Shown: positions 47,591 to 61,700 of the stretch, piece after piece
Position numbering within the stretch: position 1 is the first letter of the stretch
Layout of the letters: every line of letters starts with the position of its first letter
NCBI GenBank assembly: GCA_964023275.1
Contig: OZ029913.1
Location: forward strand, 56,297,358-56,361,357
Source of the DNA: Norana najaformis
Taxonomy: Eukaryota; Annelida; Clitellata; Crassiclitellata; Hormogastridae
Direction: 5' to 3'
DNA length: 64,000 nt
Program-made: the position numbers and the translations under genes
The notes under the pieces: model-generated
Told to the model about the DNA's origin: nothing
Database searches by the model: none
What the model saw: the letters and a program-made list of their open reading frames with translations, nothing else

Positions 47591-49604
47591 ACGCTATATG
47601 ATCGGACATTGATTCAAAAGATTAAATTTTTAGAATTGCTTTCGTGATTAACTTTATATCACACATAGATAATTTCGTTTTGACAAGAGTTACAACAAAC
47701 ATTATAGAGAATGTGAACGTTACAATTTTAAAATTTTCTGAGCGCCTGATCATTCTGATTTTCAGCTCTTCCTGTTAAAAATCAGATTCAACATTCATAG
47801 GTTTATCATGAGAACAAAGAATTATTTAGGCTGTATGTGGATTTTTGTTTTAAACGTATATATGATTTGGTTTGTGTTAGTTTAGACAACACACTTGGGT
47901 TCAGATGTTTGATGGTGGACAAGTTGCTTGCTTTACAAAAGTTTAAAGGTCAACATATACTACTACAGGATATCTTAAAACCATGAGCAATGACGACGGC
48001 ACAGTTTTGAGAATGGAAGCCAAGTTAGGGATTTCAGAGGGGGCGAAGTCCTTGTGGTATTTCCTGGTCGCAAATCAATTTTGATGCTATTAATGGGTGA
48101 TGGAAAAATTTCTATATCTTGTAGCAGCGAAACGATTTTTAAGTATATAAGTATCTGACCAGGGAATTGCATTTCAAAGTATACTTATGCATATGTTTCT
48201 TCACCGGGGTTCGAGACGGAGAGTTAAGTTTACACCAACGACAGGCAGATCGATCGAAAGTCAGGAGCACTTCAAAGCCGATGGTGGGTATGCTGTATAT
48301 TTGGTTGACAATGCGATCAAACGACGAACCTTTAAGCAACGTCCATCGTACATGCATAAGCTACCATATACTTTGCGGTCAAACCTGCAGAAAAAACTTT
48401 GCGCTGAGAGGTCATATAACACGAAGAATTGTCATCAGATTACAAGCGAAATGAATGCGAAACCTGCAAATAGATAAATACGTTGATGCATTAAATTTAT
48501 TTTACAGGTTGGTCATAGAATATCTAAACGAGCTCCTTATGCATCACGACTATCGAGAAATGTTCGGGAACATGTTGAGCCTTAGAGCGACCAGCGTAAG
48601 CTGTGTATGCAGGCAATTCACATGACAACTGCGAATTGGAAATGTTACCTATAGATAAATATAAATATAATCACTCGCTTATTCACTATGATCTAAGAGA
48701 ATTTTGCATACAAATGCATTGAAGCGAAAGCTTTTTAGTGATGAGACTAGAAGCAAATTAGGAATTCACCTAGCTTCGCCGATGGCTTAAGATTTCGCGT
48801 CAGACCGCTTCGTGCCAAACTCAGAATAATTAACTTATTAAATTAAACACAATTAAATTAAACTCAGAACAGAACTCATAATAGATATGCCGACGGACGA
48901 TCGGACCAATCGACGGCAATAGCACAACGCATCGAAATGCTGCAAAGTATAGTAGGCTCAATAATGCACTCGCACAGCAGCCACAAAAAAACTTTTGGTC
49001 TAAACTTGAAGTCTGATAAAACTTCATATTTAGGCACGTTCACCAAGACATATACATATGAGTAACTATGTATTAATATAAGAAAATTTGAGCAAGTGTG
49101 AAAAGTTATGGTAGGCCTATATATCTATATGTATGCAAGAACGTATTCATGATCCTCATAAACAAAGCGCTACAACATGATTATCTAGCAGTTAAAAAAG
49201 GGTGAGAGTTCGAATTTTAAGTAGAAGATTGTTCAAGAAGAAAGTTCATATATAGTGCAGTTGCCATAAAGTGGGCCTACTAGACAACAATCGATGCTTT
49301 GTATAATATGATATATATGCATTGTATAATAACATAATTTATATATACATAACAGATACAGTCTATGGGCTACATTTTTATATGCTACGACTTTGCAAAA
49401 TTCAGACAACATGTTTATTCCGATTGTCGCATTCAAAACTAATCTAAAAATAAACTCACGTGAATGGAATGTGAGCACTGAAAAGGCGAGGCACAATGGG
49501 TCACGGTGACTCGAAAATTTGTTATGATATTCATACGCCATCCCAAAGTACGTAGAAAAAGTTGCAAACATTGTCCACCGTTGAAAAAACCAAAAAATGA
49601 ATAA

Positions 49605-49735
49605 CTGAAGGAACGATCGAACGATTGGACGAACGAATGAACAAAAACGAACCAATGAACCGCGAACTCAGGTGAGTGCAAGTGAACAATTGAATTAATA
49701 GGCGGCGAAGAAGTGAACGAACGAACACTAGAAAA
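49605..49735. repeat. Degenerate (GAAC/GAAT)n repeat
   Basis: Paralogue of 16560-16690. Confidence 0.75.
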
Positions 49736-49879
49736 CCTAACTTTTATGATTGTTATATTGATCACAAATTTGTTAAGTGCTTTTTTCACATGCACTGTCT
49801 TTTTATACGCCGAGGTTTGGTGATGGCTTTGATAGCTAATGCGATTTTGTTATTTATATATATTTGTTTCGTCTTTATG

Positions 49880-49906
49880 TTATATATATATATATATATA
49901 TATATA
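49880..49906. repeat. (TA)n microsatellite
   Basis: About 13 TA units. Confidence 0.95.
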
Positions 49907-50635
49907 GCAGATACAGTTTTTGGTCTCATGAGCTAAGTCACAGAAGCGTGACGCTATGCTTAAAGTGTGCATTAGTACACTCGACTTATCCACAATAACT
50001 AAGGTTTTTGAGAATTCAGTAGTGTGACTGGACAGATTAGCATTTGGACAGACAGGAATTTGGTCGATCTGTTGCTGCTAGCAATATTTTCTGTAAAGTA
50101 AGACTACTGTGAAAATCTATTCGCCAAAGTTCACGAGTTGCAGATGTTGCTGCCGGCGAAAAATCAAACTACGAAGTGTAGCAATCGAAAGTAGACAGAA
50201 CAGGCCAAGCTATGAACGCCCAACTTCAGGGAGCAGCCAACACAGTTTAAGTTCGTCCACACAATGATATTCGCCAAAAATGACTTACTTTGGACCATTT
50301 CCTCCACTTGTCCGCATGTGCTCACAATTGTTATTACCTTCCTCATCCATTTGCGGGCGTGTGCACTACAGCTGAGCACTAAGGCCTAGATTAGGCTGTC
50401 TTTTAATCCTGCACGTCTAACGGTTCTGAGGGGTGGGTTATTTTGATACTTCCGCATCCAGCAAAGATTTTAAACAGCTCCCACGCAACACAGACTGCTC
50501 TCTGACTGCAGTTGGTGTTTATCCAAACGCTGTGCTGAAATATCTGTATGTACCAAATTACACGCGGAAGTCCTCATTGGGTTATACCCCCCTTGTTGAC
50601 AGTGTTTCAAATGCGTCATTTGAAAGGATGCCAAC

Positions 50636-50905
50636 AAGGTTAGCGTGCTGGACAGTCAGAACAGAGCTCAGAGGTTCAAATCCCGGCCAGCACTGAAAAA
50701 TATCTCGAAGTTTCTTTTCCACTTGCACCCTCTAGCTAACTCGGCAATAAAATGAATACTGTGACGGTACACTGTTGTGGGAGATCAGGCGCTGGAAAGG
50801 ACCGGCCTTGTATCCTCCCTCATATGCCGAGGCTAAGATAGATGAAGTCGTTAACACTTCATACTTATAGCTGCCTCTTGGGCACTGCTCTTCTTCTCAC
50901 CCTTA
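50636..50905 (+). repeat. tRNA-derived SINE, paralogue of 17870-18150
   Basis: A box at 50638-50651 and a better-preserved B box, ggttcaaatcc, at 50673-50683, with the same body and flanks as 17870-18150. Same insertion, copied with the spacer. Confidence 0.75.
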
Positions 50906-51175
50906 TGGCATATACTTATGTCTAATCATATAATTTGAATATAGTCGCCACGTGAGTTGATAGTGTTTCATAGCAGTGTATTTTTGGACAAAGTCCTGTG
51001 TTATGGAACTCTCTTCCTCTTACTTTAACATATGTATATTCTTCAAGTTTATTTAAAATTCAACCTAATTCAACGTTACTTTTTTAGTTTGACAGCAATA
51101 GTTTATATGGAGTCTTAAAATCAGAGAGGTGAGGGAACAGTTTTGCCCATCATGGATTCATGCACTCGGTCTTCC

Positions 51176-51245
51176 CATAGGATCGCATAGCATATCATGA
51201 CATAATATAACTTAACAAAGCATAGCATAATTTAGCAGAGCATGA
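51176..51245. repeat. Degenerate (GCATA)n repeat
   Basis: Paralogue of 18390-18455. Confidence 0.75.
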
Positions 51246-52447
51246 CTCTTAAGTGGTTCAGAAGACATTAAATCTGTTAAAACCATAAGCAAACACACAG
51301 ATATGCAGGTATCATACGTGGAAACAACTCTAAGTTGTAGATGCCAAAACGAGTCAATATCATATAGTCAACATGAGAACAGTGTCCGCTTGTTTGATTG
51401 TCGTCGTCGTGTTTGCACTTCAGTCGAAAGATCATTCAAACCCGGTCTTCGCCTATGAGTAGGCTTTATGGAAGTATGTAAGCAAGTATAGGTTTTTACC
51501 ATACGCTTAATATATTTGCTACATATATGCATGCTATGTGTAATTATATATAGATTTATGTAGTGATGCACGAACTCACACTTACATATATTAGTATTCA
51601 GCGTTGATAGAACATAAATATATATCAATGTGGAACATTATATAATACTATTTATAGTTCATTAATGAGATATATGTACAAATTTGTACAAATACATATA
51701 TCATACTGAACATTCTATGAAAAACATTAGATTGTGAGTTCTTGTTTCAATTGTTGTGTTCTATTATCGGGCTTGAGCTGCAAGAGTAGTCGTCAACTGC
51801 GATGCGATAAATTTTCCAATGCCCACGCGTATCAAGTTCACTAAAACAAGTAGGCCTAGTTCTTTTTGCCGCATCGTTATATTGTTCAGGATGACAGCAA
51901 TCTCATTCCTTGTTTTGCATAAATGATTTTTCGCGGATTTAGATGAGAGGAGAAAACGTCTCATGTTGACCTTAACTTTTTCTACTGACTGCACATGAAA
52001 ATAAAATCATATTCATGATCATTATCAACCTCTGTGAACATCGCTCACTTGCGTGCAACATGTGATGTAGGTCTTTGTTTTAAAAAACGTAAAAATGCAA
52101 GACGCTTCCGAAAAGAAGATCGCCGTGATTTTAATGCAATATCCAAACCAGTTCTTGTCTTTGAATAGGCAAATAAGCATACAATGCAACAATGGGTACC
52201 GTAAATCAAAGTGATTTGCAATGGTTCTAACACAGAATATGTGGCTTATGGGCCACTTGAAACTCTGGTTATGGCCTAGTTAGTCCACAAAAGCAGGAGC
52301 GAAACAATTCATGTAGGCCTCAGAGGTAAATCTTCTGAATAACAAACATGACTGGCGTACACCTAAGAAGCTTAGTTGGGGCCTGAATCTAGTCATCTCG
52401 ACCAACTCTAACAGTACGAAAGAATGTGCGCATCAAAATTGGAAGCA

Positions 52448-52456
52448 TATAAAAAG
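52448..52456 (+). promoter_or_regulatory. TATA box of copy 4
   Basis: TATAAAAAG in the same context as copy 3. A small indel lies just upstream. The matching 5' UTR exon ends at 52543 (aag|gtagga). Confidence 0.65.
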
Positions 52457-52781
52457 TCGTCTCTTTTAAGTTCTGAAACAACTGGTCGTTGATTTGCACG
52501 TCAGTTCAACATTGTGTGGATGCAACGTTCTTGCAAGAATAAGGTAGGATATTTCGCTGGTTGACAATTTACTTGAGTGAATATTTTTTATGTTGAACGA
52601 GGTTGAGTGATCTTACTTCTGATTGCAGCTTGTTTTTAGTGCGCCATCGGTTGATGCCCTGTGCATTTATACACCGGAGCCACAGAAATTGATAATTATT
52701 ACTAATAAATCCAACGTGATTTCTCTAGATGTATGTTACAGTTGCATATCTAAAACCCGTGTCTTTGATTATTTTCTGCAG

Positions 52782-55700
52782 ATGTCTGTAAGACTTTTTC
52801 TGAGCCTCCTGTTTGCAGCGCTCTGCTGTGAATCAAATGGGTATCCAAGGTTTCAAGAACAGATTCCCAACGGAGACAAGGTACCGAACCCGTGCAATCG
52901 GTCGACCATTTGGCCAGGAGTCGGACACCAAAGCACTTACGGGTCAGGTCCACGAAATCCATTCGGACTAGACTTCGAGGCAAACGAAAAAGTAAGTGAA
53001 TTTTTTAATTAAGATTTTGATTTAAAATAGTTCTGATTTAGTTTGATTCATATTTAAATTTAAATTACTCTTGATATAATATTTATAAAAGAAATTTTAC
53101 AGAATTTTGACATAATAATTCGCAGTACTTTACCTTTGTTATAACTTAACCTTATCCTCATATAATTTTAACAGCATTTTTGTCTCAATTTTAAAAGCAT
53201 CTTGCGTATAGCAGCTTGATGCTCGTGATGATCCCTCTGGCAGTGAAATTAAGCATTGCTGAGTCTGGTTAGTTCTTGGAGTGCACTCTATCCATGAAGC
53301 TTGCATTCTTTTTCTGCTTCGTCTAGGATTCAAGTTCTAGGGCATCATTTGAATTCAGCAATTAGGTTTTGGGTTTATTTTCGGGAATCGATCATCACAC
53401 GGGAAATAGATATTAGCACTTTCCAACGGCATGCAATTGCTTAAACATTCTTTCTAATTTCTATCATTGACACTTGCTAGATCTGGAACAGGACACTTTG
53501 CAAGAAGGATTCAGATGGAGACGGACTGACTAATGGTCAGGAGTTGGGTGACCCAAACTGCACTTGGTCACAAGGAAGCACTCCTACGTTCAGCATCAAC
53601 CTCTCCCATCCAGGTTTTATTCACATTTCATTATATTTAATTAACAATTGCATCCTTGTTTGTCAAGGCTTCCTGTCACCAGTGTGAATAGTCAGTGTCT
53701 TTTATTCTCGTTTCTCGATAGAGATTGGTGATATTATGACCAAGGAAATGTTGAGTTAGTTCTATAGTTGACTGGTTCTCACAGAAGTGAAATTTCATAG
53801 AATGTTTGGCACGTGGCATTGAAATTTTGCGAGTACACAATAATCAAATGCTTAGCAAGCTAAAATGTCACCAGAGCAGTCGGGATTCAAAATCTGACTA
53901 GAACAGAAAAATATTTTGAGATTTCTGCTTCTCTTGCAATATCTAGCAAACTCAGCTAAAAAATTAGTTCATTAACTGTACATTGCCGGTTTTAAAAAGC
54001 GACAGTAAGGAAAATCTTGGCCACCCATCCTTATATATCGAGGATAAGAAAAATGACGTCGCAACCATTTCAAATATATGTTTGCGCTGGATTCGCTTAA
54101 GAGACTGATTCTTTCTCTTGCCTCCGTTGTTCATCATCATCATTTTCCTCTTCTTCTTCACCTTCTTCTTCTCATCCTTTTCTTCCTCCACCTTTTTCAA
54201 AACTCCATGAAAGCATTTTTGATCTTGGCTTAATGATTATGTATGTGATGCAGTGGGTCTATTATGCGGAAAGAATACCACCTTTGCTTGTTCCATATTG
54301 CATCACATTTTACACAATGACTCAAAGATTTTTTAATAAGTCACATTACTGATCGCTGATGCCACCGTCCGTAAATACAGAAGAAATGTAGAAATTGATG
54401 ACCTTGCCTGAAGGAATTTGTTCCCTTTTGGTTCAACCACTGATACCACGCATCAAAGTCATTGATTGAAACGTGCAATCTTTATATTTGGATGTGAATT
54501 GAGTCCATGAATCTTTCTGAATGTTAAAGGAATATGTGAACCACTTGGTTCGTCTCACTGCTCAGCAAAGAACTCTTGGCTGAACAGCTGTAGTCCGAAG
54601 AAACTGAATTGTCCGGCAGTAACTGAACCAGGTAAACCTATAACAGACATTAATTACAAACTGCGTTATATCTAAGTCATTGTTATTATATCAAAGCAAA
54701 AGAATATTAAAAGTTGTTAAACAATGCAAAGTAGATTTATCAGATAATCAAGGTATATATTATGTGATTGAGACAAAACAAATCATAGGCCTACTTATCT
54801 CTTTCAGAACTCCATTCTATATATAGATCCCACATCGTTGTTGGAATTCACTAAATAAAGTTCAAGACATTTGATTAAGGATCTCGTTTATTAAAGCAAC
54901 TAGGTCTACTTGTCGCATACATGTATAACAAACATTCTGCAAGTCTATATTACTATATTGTTTTCTGAAGAGAGTAGGCCCCTACATGCATTTCTCCGAC
55001 TGTACCACTTGTTCAAATAAATGGCGTATAATATATTACATATAATTCTACCAGTTACCCACATATCTTTGTAGCACTAAACTTAATATAGTAGGCAATT
55101 GAATTATGTTACTCTCTTCATTGAAAAATCAACCTCATTATCAATGCATCCTGGCTCAGGCTTACATTAGCTATTCGCTGTATTTGAGGATTATATTGCT
55201 ATATGTCCATGAATCTGCATAGTATATTAAAACTATAGGGACACAAGTGTGCATCAAATGTATATATCACTTTATGTCACGTGCTTGGTCAATGTAACCA
55301 CGATTAAATAACGTCTGATTACATTGTACGCACCCTGATGAGAACGTCGCTTTGGTTTGTGACTACTCATTCGCTAGAAGATCCCGCTTATTTTGCAGCT
55401 AACCTCATTGTTATAAAATCTTTTCACTATCCGCCACTTAGGTATGATCTGTGTCACAGCGCAGCTCTGCCCAATTTTGAGGCAGTTCCACTGGATCAAA
55501 TAATGGACTAGCGCTGCGTTTTGGTATGATCGTTGCCGATGCTGGACAGAAGGTCCTCAGTGACCAGGAATAAGCAGTTGATGCCTAATTGCTGGAGTGG
55601 ATGGCAGAGATGTTGCGCCTGGCACTGTAAACGTCGGGCAAGGAGGCCTTCAGTCTGAAGATGAACTAGAAAACTAAGATCCAGACCATTGCATATTGCT

Positions 55701-58700
55701 TGCCAGTCCAGTTACTGCATATGATATGGATGTCCCCAAATATCTACGTAGCCAAACAGTGAGTGCCCAGCTGATTCAGCAAACACAAGATCAAGCGCCA
55801 AATTGCAATAGCCAGATCCTACATGACCTCTCTGGATAAAAACACCCACATTCTACTATTGAGCGGAATACCAAAATTGCAGCTCCATAAACTGCACGTG
55901 CTGCCACTACTCTTGTACAGTTGCAAGACTTGAACTCGCAGACAGGCCCTCAGTAAGAATTGCAACATCTTTGACATGTTCATCCTCAGGAAGAATCTAC
56001 GAAATCCCTACACAGACCGTGACAGCAACGAGGAGGTTCATAGGAGAACTATCATTCTCCTGGTGTCTGCCACAGTAACGCAAACTAAATTTCTTTGGGC
56101 AGAAACTGAGAACCACTGAAGAACCTTATTGATCACAATGAGCAGCTCCCGAGGGATTGGAGAAGACCATGCGGTTGACCTTACCACATATACTAGAGTC
56201 GTGAAAAAACGATCTGACACCCTTGAACATCGACCTTAATAACAGCTTCAAAGAGCTCGATGGATCAGCCTGTCGGCCCTCTATCATTTATGTGGCCCAT
56301 CGGTAGCTGAATCTAGCGATTGTGTAATCGACCATACTCAGGGACTCCATCTAGCGACCTTATACAAAATTTTTCTGCACAACATACTAGTAGTAGTAGT
56401 TACAATGTTTAAAACAGCTTATGGCATCAAAGGCCGTTGGCAGCGCCCTCCTCTTTTTATCCAGTCTTTGGACTGGCACTATCCCGAAAAAGTCAGTGGC
56501 AAAGTTAAACATGCACAACTTGCTGCTGTCATCAGGGAGTATAATTTGGTTTCGGCTTATGATGAGAAGCCTACGCAAGTTCTGTGATGCACCGGCCTCG
56601 TCTTCAGCGTCTTTGGATTCGTTCACTCAGGACTCAGTGGTTGAAGAGTATGAAGTCGGAGCTTCCCCTGCGTTCCTTTATGGATATGGAAGAATTTGTT
56701 ATGGTTCAATCCACTCTGAAGGTCTTTGAATTGAAGTGACAGGTGAAAAACTGGTCTGTTAGCAGTAAGACGTATTGCTACCATGGAGCTTGATGGACTT
56801 ATCTCTCCATAATATTATTCCATATCTGCATAAAACTAGACTATATTATGGTGATAAAGTTTCATTGTACGTTCCCTAATTCCAAGTAGTACAGTTCAAG
56901 CTAAAAGAACATGGCTTTAATTGCACTCTATCCACGTTTAACACGTCACAAGATATTTGAAAATATTGCCACAATTTGCTTAGTTTTCACTTTTCTTTAC
57001 CATAGATAGAGGCGGTACAGTATAATTTTGAGTCAAATTCTCGCAATTATATTGTTCTCTTGACACATCTGGGACGTGTTTGATATCACACAGCACCATG
57101 TCCATAAAATATTCAACCCTGTCGCAATTATGTCAAAATTATTCGTAGGCCTCCTAGGTTAAAATTATAATCAAATTGATCAAAAATCGTAAACAACAGT
57201 ATTGTTCAAAATATTTTAATTAGATTGCTACAAATGAAGCAGGAAAAAGATTTGCGACAGAAAATGAAAAAATCGTTTTTCTCAGTTTTGTAAAATGTGG
57301 ACATAGCCGAATGCAATATAATTCTGTGGGCGCTACATATAGGCTCATACTCGCTGAAATATGAAATATGTTCGTTTCTGCACTCTGTTCGATGCCTCTG
57401 AAACAAAGGTTCGAGGTACCTCGATTGACAAAGAATGCGATGATATATGACATAATTATATAGGTCACTTCATAGGAAGTCCAGCATATCTGAATTCTGT
57501 GTCGTCTGTCAACTGGATGAGAATCCGTTTGATGGGCTAAATATGCGTGCCGGAGCTCGCCAGAGGTCACTTTTCTTGTTATCTGAGCATTGCATGCTAG
57601 CCGATGAGCTTTCTGTTCTTGATGACAGTTAATGCCGTTTTTAGGTTAGCTTCGAGAGCAGCTTTGTTTAGTTCCTCTGAAATGGCGCTGTATGAGTTCC
57701 CAATTACAGTAAAAAAATTACACATTACAAGTCAACGTGCTTCGGAAGAAAGTTATCAAGATATGATGACATAGTATGATAATTCTGTAGGCGTTCGAAA
57801 CTACACGATGCGATTTCCTGTGACGTCTGTCCCCACCAAAGAGACGACGTACATCTGCCATCGATTCACTTTACCAAACGACTCCGTGGCTGATATTATA
57901 GCCATTGAACCAGTCATCGACAACGCACTTGTAATGCACCACAAGGCGATCTACGGATGCCCAAATGAACCACAGGGTAAGGTACAAACAACACAGATAA
58001 AACATAAGTAGAAAATCAGCATATTCAAAAACAATCTCAATCAAAAGCCATTCAAAAAGTATTTTAAAAATGTGTAAAGCACACAGTAACTTCCCACTCA
58101 TAAATGCATGTACTGTACGTTACAACGTGAACACAATTGCACAAGTAGGGATGTAAACATTTTGGCCTGAAGTACCTCCATAATAAGAGACACACACGTG
58201 TTTGTGAAATTTATGGAATGTTTCAGATCATCCAGCAAGCGAATCTTTTGAGTGTGAAATGGGCGGCGGGCCATATTGTACGTCATTGATTGGATTCTGG
58301 GGAGTTGATTCCGTTGGCCATTGTCTCAAAAGCCAGTTTGGATTCAGAATTGGACCAGGTGGTTTCAAGTATGCAATCATACAGGTAAGCACAACCGGTG
58401 ATACACGCAAGGAAATCGATATTTAAACTTTTGTTTTCAAGTGTGAGCTCTTCATATATCTTAAAGCTTTGCAATACTTTCAACAGCTTACTTTGTAAAG
58501 CTTTACAATACTTCTAAATCTTTTCTTACTTTAATGTGCATGCAGATATATAGACAAAATAAGAGGGAAGCGGTAAGATTACTAGTACAAACTATATTAT
58601 TTCATGGAATCCAACTTTTATATTTCTATCATTATTATTTAAATAATATGGATGTAAAAACAAAGAACATAAGTGGGAGTGGCATGTATATCTAACAAAG

Positions 58701-61700
58701 TACGAGAAGCCAAGTTGAGGTGGTATGGTCATGTGATGAAGAGAGAGGAGGAAAACTGCACTGAAAGAATTATGACAGCAGAGGTTTACGGACGCGGCAG
58801 TCGGAGACGACAAATGAAGAGATGGGAAGATGTAATTAATGTAATGTATGTAATGTAATGTAACAAACACTTATATAGCGCTCTTCAAGTATCTCTCAAA
58901 GCGCTGATGACACGGCTATCCCACCGATCTAAACAAGTGCGTTTTCAAGTTAACAGAGAATGAATGTTGAATTAAACAAAGTGGAAAAGTACGAATGTTT
59001 AAAGGGAGACTGTTCCAGAACGAGGGACCAAAAATGATTCAGCAAGACCTAAAGTTCCTCAGACTGAAGAAAGTAGATACTGGAGACAAAAACAAATGGA
59101 AAAGAAGGACTAGTGTGGCTGACCCCTCCCTAGGAGGGATTAATTCCAGCCAGAAGAAAAGAAAGAGATGTAAAAACAGAGCACACAAGTTACAGTTATA
59201 CAAGTTGCAGTTCTTTAAAGGAGGTGCAGGGCATGAAAATTGGGTCCAATTAATAAATTTCATAGCAGGATCATCTGCAGTGGCATTTTATTCCGCTGCC
59301 TTTTTAGGGCGACAAGGTCTGGCGTTGGCGTCTGTACATCAATTCAATTTCTTCCGACGTCCCTGTGTTAGAATTATTGGCAGGATTAGAATTTTATATG
59401 GCATGACTCGAAGTGTTTGATTTTCACACTCGTGTGAGATTCATTGTTAAGCTAATGCTTCATCTATTTGCAGCTTCACTGGAACAATCCGGAACACATA
59501 ATGAATCTCACGGACTCTTCAGGAATGAGGATCTACTACACTACCAAGCTCCGTCCCAATGGAGGTGGGGTCGCAATGATGGGGCAGACTTACCTGGAAA
59601 TTCCTCCTGGTCAGAAGGAAGTGACGTTAACGGGCACCTGCACTTCCTTGTGTACAAAGAAACTGCCGCAGTCCTTCTTCTTAACTTCCGCCTTCATTCA
59701 CATGCATAAAACAGGTAAATATTTTCAGCGATGTAAATATGTACATCCCAAAAATTAATTGAGATAGATTGCTTCTTGTTACATCTTAACAACACTACGT
59801 ATTTAAATCTAATTAGAAGACGGCGACAGGAGATGGAAAGAGTTCGCGCTTTCAATTAAAAACCACTGAAATTATATCTATTATGTAAGTCTGACGCTGA
59901 CAGTGAAGCACCCTAGAAATAGTTCGTTACATACAATTCTGCGTAAAGAGTCATCATGGTATCTCATGGCACTGATGTTAAAAAGTCAAGACAAGAAACG
60001 AGTATGAGACAAAGAATCATTTATATATATTATATATATATATATATCTGTAAGCAACATTCCTCAGATTTTCATCCTGCAATTGTGAGTTTTCTGCCTC
60101 AAGAAATATCCCCACAAGTTCCCTTTTAAACTTTCGATTGTGGCTCCCTATCATCTTTAGCTTTCCCAGAAATCTACACGTGCAAAACACTTGAACTGAA
60201 AAACTTTGTGGATTATGTATTTTTCTCATAGAATTTATACCCATGACCATGTTCAGTGTTGCCTGTTGTTGCGATCTTGTACGCGCCTCAACAACTAAAT
60301 CTTTCTGATTCTTCACATTATTGTTATACTCAGCTCGTAGTTACACAGGTTGCTGCAAGTTCGTCTAGAGGTAGTAACAAACACCCGCAGTAGTCTTAAA
60401 ATGGCATATATTTACAAGCAAACAGACTCTCGAGAACACAGAAAACGGCCACAGCGGTCCAACGAACATCCGATTCTGGACAAGACACAGCGTCCACTTC
60501 ACAGAAAAAGGTCATCCACGACGGGAGACAGGATCAACTTCAAAACTGTTTTCAAAACGAGCACCCTCAAAAGAAAATCTCCGGAGTCCGGCCACTGAAC
60601 ACAGCAACACGACCAACAGGGTCAAACCAGAAACCGGAGTGACCTTAATTCACACTCGCGCCTATTTATAGGCTGGAGTTCACGCCGGAAAAGGGACACT
60701 CCTATTCTAATATCTGTTGCGGATGGCACTTGCAGGCGGCATTCTAGCCTACCCGCCCACGCGTGCCACCCCGCAACAAGGTATATATTAAACAGATTAT
60801 AATCGTTTTTTACCTTTCGGATATCGTGACTATGAATCAGTTTAAAAATCAACGTTCAAGTTTGTCAGTGTTGTATTTGTGTAATTGAAGTAAGCACATA
60901 ATGGTGAAATCCCGATGCTTTGATGACTGTGGTCATCCTAATCATTCCTAAAGCTGCCTTTTCTTTTGTAGGGAAGTCTGGTGACATCCGCTTGAATCGC
61001 AATGGAAACCTATTGCAAATACTCGACAACGTTACTGATTACGACTTCAACACGGCAAAAATGATCGAGTATGTATTAAGAGCCACTCAAAAGTATTTAA
61101 TCCATGTTTGCTCCTAAGCAATATCGCATTCTAACAACATACATAATACACTAAACAGAACGAATGAGATCCATGAGACATCTGAGACCATAAGACAGGC
61201 AACATAGGAGGATAAGCAATCTCAATAAGATGGATGTAGGATCGATATGGTATAAGCTAGTTCCATAGCCAACTTAAAATTTAGTAGTCGTAAGGTAACG
61301 ATTGCACATGAAGTAACATTGTCCTAACTAGTGACACATTTTACCCTTAGTTGGTTAGTCAACTGAACATTTTTATAGCACCCTCAAAATTCTTCCAGAA
61401 GGCGTTCTTGCTTTTCTTAATGATGCTTGTGTTCGCGAATGGTGGAAGACGCAGCGTATATGTATCCATCAGACCATTGGGTCTGGGTAGAACAGGCATT
61501 CCTCAATAACCCGACCTAATGATCGAAGTACCTATACACAGTTGTCGGTCGACGCCGTCTTTCTCTTCCTCGCCGTAGCATCACCGAATCTTAGATCATG
61601 ATGATCTGACAGTCGCTGTATAGCATGACAATATATAAAGTGTTCCTATTGCATTATAGCGAAAATAAATAAATTCACGAGTCTGGAAGACGTGAACATG

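Larger units (their letters stand above)
47591..52447. other. Spacer between relic and copy 4; no gene
   Basis: Duplicate of 14527-19158 up to about 52130, then of 32900-33250. Open frames here (for example 48187-48477) are not conserved in the duplicate and are not supported. Confidence 0.6.

Noticed and set aside
48167-48477. Overlapping 95- and 96-aa frames
   Set aside because: Not open in the duplicated spacer at 15100-15420.
49233-49795. Minus-strand frames of 118-140 aa
   Set aside because: They read through GAAC simple repeats and are not conserved as frames in the paralogous spacers.
58592-58870. 92-aa minus-strand frame with SHLCSLFLHPYY
   Set aside because: It is the antisense of the RTE-like LINE relic, repeated in copy 2 for that reason.
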